Below are positions 6,887 to 15,000 of a DNA stretch of 16,867 bases, piece after piece. A model generated the notes under the pieces. It did no database searches, was not told the origin of the DNA, and was given only the letters and a program-made list of their open reading frames with translations. Location of the stretch: positions 1 to 16,867 of the forward strand of contig DAOUAM010000009.1 in assembly GCA_034433305.1 (NCBI GenBank), read 5' to 3'. Each line of letters starts with the position of its first letter. Within the stretch, counting starts at the first letter, position 1. The DNA comes from DAOUAM01 sp034433305 (lineage in GTDB: Bacteria; Chloroflexota; Dehalococcoidia; Lucifugimonadales; DAOUAM01). Both the position numbers and the translations under genes were made by a program.

Positions 6887-7968
6887 ATGGAGCTTGGGTT
6901 CTTCACCATGCCGCTGCACCCGCCTGGCTCCGACATCACCAGGACGCTGGACGATGACCTGGAGCAGATGATAGCCCTGGACCAGTTGGGCTACCAGGAG
7001 GCCTGGATCGGTGAGCACTTCACCACCGTGTGGGAGAACATACCGGCCCCGGACCTGTTCATCGCCAGGGCGCTGCCCCTGACGCGGAACATGGTCCTGG
7101 GCACAGGCGTGACCTGCATGCCCAACCACAACCCCTTCATGATCGCCCACCGCATCGCCCAGCTTGACCACATGGCCCACGGGCGGTTCTACTGGGGCGT
7201 CGGCTCCGGCGGCTTCCCGGGCGACTTCCAGGTGTTCGGCTTCGACCCGGCCACGGGCGCCCACCGCAATATGACCAGGGACGCCATTGACGTAATCCTA
7301 CAGATATGGAACGACCCCAGGCCCGGCGTGTACGAGCACAAGTACTGGCGCTTCACATCCCGGAGCCGGTGGACGAGTTCGGCCTGCGGTTCCACCTCAA
7401 GCCCTACCAGAAGCCGCACCCGCCCATCGGCGTGGCCGGCGTGTCGCCCAGGTCGGACACCCTGGTGCTGGCCGGCGAGCGCGGCTGGATGCCCATGAGC
7501 GTCAACCTGGACTCCACCCGCGTCCTCAAAACGCACTGGGAGGCCGTGGAGGAGGGCGCACGCCGGGCCGGCCGCCAGCCAGACCGCTCCCAGTGGCGCA
7601 TCGCTCGTGACGTCTTCGTGGCCGAGAGCACCCGTAAGGCCCGCAGGGAGGCGCTCCAGGGCGTGCTGCGGCGCGACTTCGAGCAGTACTTCCAGCGCCT
7701 CACCAGCAGGATGAAGATGCTGGGCCTCTACAAGGAAGACCCGGACATGCCTGACTCGGAGGTGACCGCCGAGTACCTGGTGGACAACATCTGGCTGGTA
7801 GGCAGCCCGGAGGACGTGGCCGAGAAGCTGCGCAAGCTATACCACGACGTGGGCGGCTTTGGCGTGCTGCTGGCCATGGGCCACGAGTGGCAGCCCCGCC
7901 AGGCGTGGCAGGACTCCATGCGCCTGCTGAGGCAGGAGGTCATGCCCAGGCTGGCAGACCTGAGGTGA
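6887..7968 (+). pseudogene. LLM-class flavin-dependent oxidoreductase with a one-base frameshift
   Basis: A luciferase-like monooxygenase (FMN/F420-dependent TIM barrel) of about 360 residues when repaired. Part one starts at the ATG at 6887 (AAGGAGG upstream) with 'MELGFFTMPLHPP', then 'EAWIGEHF', 'PNHNPFMIAHRIAQLDHM' and 'GRFYWGVGSGGFPGDF'. The frame is lost after 'EHKYWRFT' and resumes one frame over with 'IPEPVDEFGLRFHLKPYQ', running through 'VGSPEDVAEKLRKLY' to the stop at 7968. One base is missing between 7356 and 7357 (TTCAC|ATCCCG). There is no slippery heptamer, so programmed frameshifting is unlikely; a sequence error or recent mutation is more likely. Both halves otherwise look intact. 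It follows the DinB gene by 28 bp and ends 3 bp from the convergent gene. SAR202-type genomes carry many such monooxygenases. The substrate is unknown. Confidence 0.85.
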
Positions 7969-7971
7969 TGC

Positions 7972-9150
7972 CTACCTGGGCCGGACCGTGATGCCCTGTG
8001 CATCGGCGTTGGCACTGTCCAGGGCAAGGTCCGAGCCGGCGACGCGGCCGCCATTCATGTCGTAGGCGAAGGCCTTTAGCCCTGCCCTGTCCACGACCCA
8101 GATGCTGGAGCCGTCAGTAGTGATCCCCGTGGGGTCGGTGTTGGCGGCATCCAGGCTGAAGCTGGAAACCAACACACCCAGGGTGTCGTACCTGTACACC
8201 TTGTCGTCCGCCTGGTCCACCACCCAGATGTGGGTGCCGTTGGTGGCAATGCCCGTGGGATTCAGGTTGTCCACGTTCAGCGCGAACTGGGAAACATCCA
8301 GGGCCAGGTTGCCATCCATGTCGTACTTGAAGACCTTCAAGGCGTTCTCGTCCACTACCCAGATGTTGGTGCCATTAGTAGCAATGCCAACGCCCTGGTT
8401 GTTCAGCGCGTTCTGCGCCCAGCTAGACGACAGCGAGAACTGTGTCGTGTACCTGTACACCGTGTCGTCGGTCCAGTCGGTAGTCCAGAAGCTGGTGCCT
8501 TTGTGGGTTATGCCACGAACGTCGGCGTTCTGGGCGTCCAGCGGGTGGGTACCCACCAGCGTCCCATCGTTCCAGTACTCGTACACCAGATCGTCGGCAT
8601 TGTCCACCACGTAGAAGGTGACCGGCACGGCGAAGATGACGCTGGCGGTGATGCCGTTGGGCGTGGCGAAGGTCGCCCGGTTGTAGGTGCCGCCCTTGAC
8701 GGCGGGGCTGGGATTGGCCAGCGCCACCATTTCCTCGCCGGGGTTGAGCACGCCTGGGTCAACCACCTCTGGCGTCTGGCTGCTGGCATCCAGGTAAATG
8801 GCCTTGACCGTCCACTGGTTGGCGCCAGGAGAGGGGTTGTCCGTGTAGTCCAGGTACAGGATGCTGAGGCCTGGGTCCTGCTGCACTTCAAAGACGACGT
8901 CCCACAGGGAGAACTCCTGCAAGGACACGCTGCCCTCGTTAGCGAGGGTTATCTCCACCGTCGAGGCGATGGGCACACGCAGGCTGGTAGGCCCAGCTAT
9001 CCTGGTGGCGGTCTGGTCCTGCGCCCGCGCCTCCAGCCTGGTCCAGGCGCGGGTCACCATGTCATAGGTCTCCAGCGAGTCCCTGGCAATGGTGAACACC
9101 ACACTGAAGATGATGGTCATGGTGATTATGAAGGTGGCGGCCGAAGCCAT
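7972..9150 (-). CDS. Membrane-anchored protein with ArlF/G-like N-terminus and five-repeat propeller-like C-terminus
   Basis: A 392-aa protein of unknown function. The ATG at 9150 is chosen because the product then opens with one membrane segment (~7-23, 'FIITMTIIFSVVFTIARD') and almost no n-region, like archaellar stator ArlF/G or pilin-like anchors; longer starts add Arg/Cys-rich non-family sequence. The ribosome site is weak (AGGGGA). Residues ~60-178 form a beta-rich domain with 'VEITLANEGSVSL', similar in style to the 'NTG' strand of ArlF/G-type sandwiches (inference). Residues 179-392 are five tandem repeats of 42-45 aa starting at 179, 221, 263, 308 and 350, each with a '[FI]W/Y-VVD' strand, a '-VY-YD-' strand and an 'N-DPTGI-T-G' turn, like NHL/Vgb propeller blades. 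It probably faces outside the cell. It ends 3 bp from the convergent flavin oxidoreductase gene. Confidence 0.75.
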   Translation of the reverse strand: MASAATFIITMTIIFSVVFTIARDSLETYDMVTRAWTRLEARAQDQTATRIAGPTSLRVPIASTVEITLANEGSVSLQEFSLWDVVFEVQQDPGLSILYLDYTDNPSPGANQWTVKAIYLDASSQTPEVVDPGVLNPGEEMVALANPSPAVKGGTYNRATFATPNGITASVIFAVPVTFYVVDNADDLVYEYWNDGTLVGTHPLDAQNADVRGITHKGTSFWTTDWTDDTVYRYTTQFSLSSSWAQNALNNQGVGIATNGTNIWVVDENALKVFKYDMDGNLALDVSQFALNVDNLNPTGIATNGTHIWVVDQADDKVYRYDTLGVLVSSFSLDAANTDPTGITTDGSSIWVVDRAGLKAFAYDMNGGRVAGSDLALDSANADAQGITVRPR

Positions 9151-9277
9151 TGCTTCTGTCCCCTGGCGGGCCTTCCCGGCATACCCTGTCAACTTGAATG
9201 TAGCAGAGACATGGGCACCTGGCGTTGAAGGACAGCATCTATTCCCGTGGGCACGGGCGCCATTTTTTGCCGGCCAG

Positions 9278-9286
9278 TGGTAGAAT
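9278..9286 (+). promoter_or_regulatory. Extended -10 promoter for the TPP-enzyme gene
   Basis: TGGTAGAAT is an extended -10 element (TGn plus TAGAAT) about 35 nt before the ATG at 9321, with no clear -35 at the usual distance. Its form matches the promoter at 5042-5050 (TGGTATACT). Confidence 0.45.
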
Positions 9287-9320
9287 ACAGGCCATACCAA
9301 AAAGCATCGAGGGGCAAGAC

Positions 9321-9896
9321 ATGATAAAGATGCGGGACGCCATGCGCGTGGTGCTGGAGCAGCGCCGGGGCGACGTGGTCCTGACCACCGAGACCTCCAT
9401 TTTCGCATGGGCCGATGTCAGCAAGGACGCGCTGGACCTGCCTGTACCGGCCATGAGCAAAGGCTCGTCCATGGCCCTGGGCGTGGCCCTCGCCCAGCCC
9501 AGAAGGCGCGTCATCGTCTGGGACGGCGATGGCTGCCTGCTGATGAACCTGGGCAGCCTGGTGACCATCGCCGGCAAGGCCCCGAAGAACCTGTACCACA
9601 TCGTCCTGGACAACGGCGTGTACGCCATGACCGGTGGCCAGCCGGTGCCCAACTCTGGCAATGTTGACTATATTGGCCTGGCGAAGGCAGCCGGGTACGC
9701 CAGGACTTTCCAGTTCGACAACCTGGAGGACTGGAAGACGGGCATCGGCGAGGCCCTGAACGCCGAGGGGCCGGTGCTCATCGTCATGAAGACTGTGACG
9801 GAGACTTCGGACATGAAGCGCAACCCTCCCAGGCTCCGGCGGCGGCTGCGGGACATCGCCCCCGAGGCCCGCGCCGTGCTGGCAGGTCGTCCTTGA
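9321..9896 (+). CDS. TPP-binding half-enzyme, sulfopyruvate/phosphonopyruvate decarboxylase beta-subunit type
   Basis: A 191-aa protein equal to the C-terminal TPP-binding domain of thiamine diphosphate enzymes. It is most like sulfopyruvate decarboxylase beta (ComE-type) proteins of about 190 aa. The TPP/Mg motif is complete: G69-D70-G71 followed 27 residues on by N98 ('WDGDGCLLMNLGS ... LDNGVYAMTGG'). The glutamate that activates TPP lies in the partner (PYR) domain, which is absent, so an alpha subunit should be encoded elsewhere; none adjoins this gene. The ATG at 9321 has GAGGGG upstream; ATG 9330 is a possible alternative. It lies between the divergent propeller gene and the T-box leader. 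Whether the reaction is a 2-oxoacid decarboxylation of sulfopyruvate, phosphonopyruvate or another acid is not decidable here. Confidence 0.82.
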   Translation: MIKMRDAMRVVLEQRRGDVVLTTETSIFAWADVSKDALDLPVPAMSKGSSMALGVALAQPRRRVIVWDGDGCLLMNLGSLVTIAGKAPKNLYHIVLDNGVYAMTGGQPVPNSGNVDYIGLAKAAGYARTFQFDNLEDWKTGIGEALNAEGPVLIVMKTVTETSDMKRNPPRLRRRLRDIAPEARAVLAGRP

Positions 9897-9914
9897 CAGC
9901 CATCGCCGGCTTAA

Positions 9915-10216
9915 TCTAAGCTGTTTTCGTAAAGGCGGAGACGGAGACGAGTAGCGGGACACGGTCGCCTAGCGAGTCTGGCCTGGTGGAAGCAGACGCG
10001 AGACGCCCCGCGAATATCCCTCCCGAGCCGCGGACCCAACGGGTATCGCCCCAGTAGGCCCCGCCGGACTCGCCCACCGTTAGCAGGGCGGGGGCATGAG
10101 ACTGTGCCCCGGCGAGCGCCCCGGTGCCGGTGAGGCCGGCACGACGGGGAAGCAGGGTGGTACCGCGGGAATTCCCTTGTGACTCCCGTCCCTTTCAAGG
10201 GCGGGAGTCTTTGTTT
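9915..10216 (+). ncRNA. T-box riboswitch leader, probable isoleucine specifier (AUC)
   Basis: A tRNA-sensing transcription attenuator. Its hallmark is AGGGTGGTACCGCG at 10154-10167, whose TGGT would pair with an uncharged tRNA ACCA end. Stem I is visible: base pairing GGAG/CTCC, the AGTA-containing specifier loop on the 5' side, GCGGG/CCCGC above it, and a terminal GTCTG/CAGAC stem with a GGTGGAAG loop. The 3' side of the specifier loop reads GAATATCC, placing ATC (Ile) at 10016-10018; TAT (Tyr) is an offset alternative. A GC-rich stem II/III region follows, then the antiterminator, whose 3' arm (CGTCCCT) overlaps the terminator at 10181-10216. Uncharged tRNA-Ile would raise readthrough. The next gene starts only 11 bp downstream and ileS lies ~1.9 kb further on. 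The 5' edge is approximate. Confidence 0.93.
10181..10216 (+). terminator. T-box intrinsic terminator
   Basis: GACTCCCGTCC (10181-10191) pairs with GGGCGGGAGTC (10199-10209) through 11 bp including one G-U, around a 7-nt loop, followed by TTTGTTT. The 5' arm also holds the CGTCCCT that pairs with the T-box to form the competing antiterminator. Confidence 0.9.
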
Positions 10217-10227
10217 GGGGGCGGTTG

Positions 10228-11105
10228 ATGGTCTTTTCGGCGCTACGCAGGCCTGATGTGGACCTGGAAGTGGAAATGCAGGATGGAGCGCTTTATCCTG
10301 CGGCGTGCTGAAAGCCCGGGTGTTCATCATGCCAGGGGAGAGGGTCCAGGTCAGGCATGGCCGCCTGGAGCTTACCTGCACCGAGACCTACTGGCGCCGT
10401 GAGTCGCGCCACGTCAGCACCGGCAGGTCCACGACGACGCAGACCAGCCTGGTCAGGCACACGGAGCGGCTGGCGCTGGTGTCCCAGAGTTTCCTGGAGG
10501 AAGCGACGCTGGACCGTGGCCTGGCCCGCGACTTCGAGGTGGCCCTTGCTATCCCCCAGGGCGCTCCGCCCACCGTGCTGGGCGACAAGGCGCGCATCGT
10601 GTGGGAGTTGCGGGCATCCCTCGATGTGCCCAGGCTGAGGGACGTAAGCCGCGAGCAGGAGGTCGCTCTGCTGGCGCGGGCGCCATCCCGGGCGGCAGGT
10701 CAGCAGTCCCCTGTTACCGCGCAGTCGGCCTTTGACCAGTGCTCCCTCGCCCTGTCAGTCCAGCCGGCCGACATCAACGCCGGCGGCAGCCTGGCCGGCA
10801 CGTTCAGCGTCGTCACGCGAGAGGAGGTAAGCTTCTCCGAGGCCAGGGTGGAGCTGGAGCGCTCCGAGCGGGCCGGCGACGCCAGCGAGGAGGGCACCGA
10901 GTCGCGGGTCGTGCTGGCGGAGGGGCTGTCGCTCACGGCGCGCCAGTCGCGGGAATGGCCCTTTGCCCTGGCCGTCCCGTCGCGCCTCCTGCCCAGCGTC
11001 TTCGCGTCCAGGACTCAGGTGCGATGGCGCATCAAAGGTGTTCTGTCCCGGCGGCTGATGCCTGACTTCTCGGTGGAGCAAGAGGTGCAGGTGTACACGG
11101 GGTAA
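10228..11105 (+). CDS. Arrestin-like fold protein (hypothetical), apparent one-base deletion near the N-terminus
   Basis: A beta-sandwich protein resembling arrestin/SpoOM-type folds, of unknown role. The intact frame runs from about 10305 (GTG) to 11105 and contains 'LKARVFIMPGERVQVRHGRLEL', shortened here to its key parts LKARVF and GRLELTCTE, then 'VWELRASLDVPRLRDVS' and a second sandwich ending 'VRWRIKGVLSRR'. Just upstream in another frame, an ATG at 10228 encodes 'MVFSALRRPDVDLEVEMQDG' and 'ALYP', a typical arrestin-like first strand, but stops at 10309. Restoring one G at 'CCTGCGGC' (~10299) joins the two as YP-GG-VLKARV. So this is either a sequencing error or a damaged gene, or a shorter protein starting at the GTG. 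It lies 11 bp after the T-box terminator and is thus the first gene under isoleucine control. Confidence 0.65.
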
Positions 11106-11439
11106 GACCACCCCGCATGGCTCGATTCGGCCCATCGTGGATAGGTCCTGAAGCTGGATGGGAGCGTGTCAAGCAGAAGCAGCCTCATTCCACGCGGCAT
11201 CAGGTCCACATTGGACTGGAACGCCTCTGTCTGAGTCCGGCTTATTGAACGGCACCGTTTAAAGGGAAAGGGTTGGTGTGATGGACGCCAGGGGACCTCA
11301 CCCCCAGGTCCAGGAGCACAGCGTCGGCCTAGCTATGGCCCCCTCTCTGAATTCAGAGAGGGGGCTACGGGGTGAGGTCTTGCGGCGCTGCCCCAGCGCA
11401 TCCACCCTTCAAGAAAAGAACATCGCAAGAGGACCCGAA
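11106..11439 (+). other. Intergenic stretch containing repeat R1
   Basis: Between the arrestin-like gene and the likely start of the DUF559 gene. It holds the palindromic repeat at 11294-11394. The 190 bp before it (11106-11293) show no recognised gene, promoter or RNA; a short minus-strand open frame there has no family resemblance. An in-frame ATG at 11278 precedes the DUF559 frame but would make the repeat part of the protein. Confidence 0.5.
11294..11394. repeat. Palindromic direct repeat R1
   Basis: A 101-bp element starting GACCTCACCCCC and ending GCGGCGCTGCCCC. It contains a perfect 28-bp palindrome centred on GAATTC (arms GCCCCCTCTCT / AGAGAGGGGGC) and a nested outer inverted repeat GACCTCACCCC / GGGGTGAGGTC. 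It is nearly identical to R2 at 11935-12036. Weaker likeness (TCCACC) continues to about 11406. Confidence 0.93.
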
Positions 11440-11835
11440 TTGGACGACTCGGAGAATTGGCGAGTATGGGCCTCGGACCCTGACTTGTGGGAGAAGCTAA
11501 AACCCGCGGCCAGGCGCATGCGCCGTACTCCGACCCCTTCGGAGGAGCGATTGTGGCAAAGCTTGCGGGAGCGACAGTTGCTCGGTTTCAAATTCAGGCG
11601 GCAACACGCTATAGGACAATTCATCGTGGACTTTTACTGTGCCAAAGCTCGTCTTGTCATCGAGGTGGATGGGCCTGTGCACAAGCGCTCTGCCGAGGAA
11701 GATGCAGCGCGCCAGATTTTCCTTGAGAGTCGAGGTCTAAGAGTGTTGAGGTTCACCAATGCCGAGGTGGACTTGGCCCTGGAAGGCGTTCTGAAGAGAA
11801 TCACGGGAGTGCTTGCACGTGATGACTTGAAATAG
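11440..11835 (+). CDS. DUF559 family (Vsr-like) endonuclease domain protein
   Basis: A small protein of the DUF559 family, related to Vsr/PD-(D/E)XK nucleases. The family core is complete: 'MRRTPTPSEERLWQSLR', then 'LLGFKFRRQHAIGQFIVDFYC', then 'LVIEVDGPVH', 'DAARQIFLESRGLRVLRF' and 'NAEVDLALEGVLKRI'. The Asp of VDFYC, and the Glu and Asp of IEVDG, are the likely metal-binding residues. The start is uncertain. TTG at 11440 after AAGAGGA gives 131 aa, near the family norm. ATG 11278 would give 185 aa but makes residues ~6-39 from repeat R1, and ATG 11518 gives only the core. The gene is bracketed by two near-identical palindromic repeats in direct orientation, suggesting arrival or spread as a cassette. 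Biological role unknown; DNA cleavage or repair is inferred from the fold only. Confidence 0.8.
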   Translation: MDDSENWRVWASDPDLWEKLKPAARRMRRTPTPSEERLWQSLRERQLLGFKFRRQHAIGQFIVDFYCAKARLVIEVDGPVHKRSAEEDAARQIFLESRGLRVLRFTNAEVDLALEGVLKRITGVLARDDLK

Positions 11836-11934
11836 ACACCACGATGCTTGGTATGCCCCCTGGTTCCCTTTCGAATTCAGTCCAAAGGCGGGCAGTTTTG
11901 AAGGCAGGAGAATGCGGGCCAAGGTAAACGTCCA

Positions 11935-12036
11935 GACCTCACCCCCAGGTCCAGGAGCACAGCGTCGGCCTAGCTATGGCCCCCTCTCCGAATTCGGAGA
12001 GGGGGCTACGGGGGTGAGGTCTTGCGGCGCTGCCCC
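11935..12036. repeat. Palindromic direct repeat R2
   Basis: A 102-bp near-identical copy of R1 in the same orientation. It differs by one extra G in the right arm and by a matched pair of changes in the 28-bp palindrome: arms CTCTCC / GGAGAG here versus CTCTCT / AGAGAG in R1, so pairing is kept. It ends 63 bp before the ileS start codon, so it lies in the ileS leader. Confidence 0.93.
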
Positions 12037-12099
12037 GACGTCTCCACCGTCACGCCATTACCCTTGTCCAGCAACCATGCATTTTTGAGGTGAAGCCCA

Positions 12100-15000
12100 A
12101 TGTTCAGACCTGTTAGCTCCAGAATAGACTTCCCCGCCCTGGAGCGAGAAGTGCTCGCCTGGTGGCGGGAGACCGACATGATGAAGAAGTACCTGAAGCG
12201 CAACGAGAACTCCGACAAGCGCTTCTCCTTCATTGACGGCCCCATCACGGCCAATAACCCCATGGGCGTGCACCACGCCTGGGGCCGCAGCTACAAGGAC
12301 CTGTTCCAGCGCTACAAGACCATGCAGGGCTTCAAGCAGCGCTACCAGAACGGCTTCGACGGCCAGGGCCTGTGGATCGAGGTCGAGGTGGAGAAGGAGT
12401 TGGGCTTCAAGTCCAAGCGCGACATCGAGGCCTATGGTATAGACCGGTTCGTGGAGCTGTGCAAGCAGCGGGTCAGGAAGTTCGCCGATGTCATCACCCA
12501 GCAGTCCATCCGACTGGGCTACTGGATGGACTGGGACAACTCCTACCACACCATGTCCGACGAGAACAACTACACCATCTGGCACTTCCTGAAGACGTGC
12601 CACCAGCGCGGCTGGGTCTACGAGGGCCGCGACGTCATGCCCTGGTGCCCCCGCTGCGGCACCGGCCTGTCCGAGCACGAGATCGTCACCGAGGGCTACA
12701 AGGAGATAGTCCACCCGGGCCTGTACGTCAAGTTCCCCATCCTGGGCCGGGAGCGCGAGTCCCTGCTGGTGTGGACGACCACGCCCTGGACGCTGACTTC
12801 CAATGTGGCCGCCGCCGTGCACCCGGAGCGCACCTACGTGAAGGTGAGGTCTGGCGAGGACACGCTGTACCTCATCAAGTCCAGGCTGTCGGTGCTGCGG
12901 GGCGAGCACGAGGTGCTGGAGGAGCTACCGGCCAGCGCCCTGGTGAGCCTGCGCTACCGTGGCCCCTTCGATGAGCTGCCAGCCCAACGAGGCGTGGAGC
13001 ACAGGGTCATCCCCTGGGAGGCCGTCAGCGAGAACGAGGGCACCGGCATCGTCCACATCGCGCCGGGCTGCGGCAAGGAGGACTTCGCCCTGGGCAAGCA
13101 GTTCCAGCTTGGGGTCATCGCGCCGCTGGACGAGTCCGGCGTGTTCATCGAGGGCTTCGGCGTCCTCAGCGGCAAGAGTGTTGCCGAGGTCAACAAGCCC
13201 ATCTACGACAGCCTGCGCCAGAAGGGCGTCTTCTACAGGCTGGAGAACTACCCCCACCGCTACCCGGTGTGCTGGCGCTGCGGCACCGAGCTGGTCTTCC
13301 GCCTGGTGGACGAGTGGTTCATCTCCATGGACGAGCTGCGCCACCTGATAGCCGAGGTAACCAGGAGGATACGCTGGATACCAGAGTTCGGCCTGGAGCG
13401 GGAGCTGGACTGGCTGCGCAACATGGACGACTGGATGGTCTCCAAGAAGCGCTACTGGGGCCTGGCCCTGCCCATCTACAAGTGCCAGTGCGGCCACTTC
13501 GAGGTCATTGGCAGCGAGACGGAGCTGGAGCAGCGCGCCGTGGAGGGCTGGGAGGAGTTCAGGGGCCACTCGCCTCACCGGCCCTGGGTGGATGCCGTCA
13601 AGATCGCCTGCCCCCGCTGCGGCTCCCAGGTGCCCCGCATCAAGGACGTGGGCAACCCCTGGCTGGACGCCGGCATCGTCCCCTTCTCCACTCTGGACTA
13701 CCGCCACAACCGCGACTACTGGAGGCAGTGGTTCCCGGCGGACTGGATCTCCGAGAGCTTCCCCGGCCAGTTCCGCAACTGGTTCTACTCCCTGCTGACC
13801 ATGAGCACGGTGCTGGAGAACTCCGAGCCGACACGGGCCATCTTCAGCTACGCCCTGATGCGCGACGAGAAGGGCGAGGAGATGCACAAGAGCAAGGGCA
13901 ACGCCATCTGGTTCGAGGACGCCGCCGAGCGCATGGGCGTGGACGCCATGCGCTGGCTCTTCGCCCGCCACACGCCCGAGGCCAACCTGAACTTCGGCTA
14001 CGGCACCGCCGACGAGGTACGCCGCCAGTTCCTCATCCCGCTGTGGAACGTTTACACCTTCTTCGTCACCTACGCCACCATTGACGGCTACGACCCCACC
14101 ACGGCGACAGCGCCGGCCCTGCAGGAGAGGCCAGAGCTGGACCGCTGGATTATCTCGGAGCTTAACAGCCTTGTCCTGGAGGTCACCAGCGCACTGGACA
14201 ACTACGCGCCCAACCGGGCGGCCCGCGCCGTGGAGGAGTTCGTGGAGTACCTGTCCAACTGGTACGTCCGGCGCAGCCGGCGCCGCTTCTGGAAGAGTGG
14301 CCGGGTGAGTGGAGCCAACGGCCAGGCCGACCTGGACAAGCTCTCGGCCTACGCCACGCTATACGAGTGCCTGGTGACGCTGTGCAGGCTCCTGGCGCCC
14401 ATTATGCCCTTCGTGACCGAGTCCATGTACCAGAACCTGGTGCGCTCCTTCAACCTTGGCGCCGAAAGCGTCCACCTGGACTCCTACCCCAGGGCCGACG
14501 AAAGCAAGATTGACAGGCAGCTTTCCGATGCCATCCGGCTGGCCATGCGGCTTTCCAGCCTGGGCCGCGCCGCCCGGCAGAAGGCCGGCATCAAGGTGCG
14601 CCAGCCGGTGCAGCGGGCGCTGGTCAGGCTCAAGTCCCCCGAGGAGGCCCGCTTCCTGGAGCAGGTGGCCCCGCAGGTGGTAGACGAGTTGAACGTCAAG
14701 GAGTTGGCCCCGCTGACCGACGAGGCCCAGGTGCTGGACTTCCAGGTGAAGGCCAACATGAAGCTTCTCGGCCCCAAGTACGGCATGGAGCTGCACTACA
14801 TCATCGAGGGGCTGCGCAACGCCGACCCGGCGGAGGTGTACGCCCGCGTCAGCGCCGCCCAGATGGTGGAGGTAGACGGCTACGTGCTGGACCCTGGCGA
14901 GGTGCTGGTGAGCAGCGCCGACAAGCCGGGCTACTCGGTGGTCTCGGAGGACGGCTACACCGTGGCCGTCACCACCGAGGTAACGCCGGAGCTGGCGCTG

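Noticed and set aside
7340..7370. Programmed frameshift in the flavin oxidoreductase
   Set aside because: No X-XXY-YYZ slippery heptamer or clear downstream stimulatory hairpin at the switch point; a missing base explains it more simply.
11278..11439. ATG at 11278 as the DUF559 start
   Set aside because: It would make residues ~6-39 from repeat R1 and leave the product longer than the family. A start near 11440 is more likely, though not proven.
12925..13971. 348-codon minus-strand frame within ileS
   Set aside because: It is antisense to ileS, with no domain and biased Val/Ala/Gly/His composition. Shadow frame.
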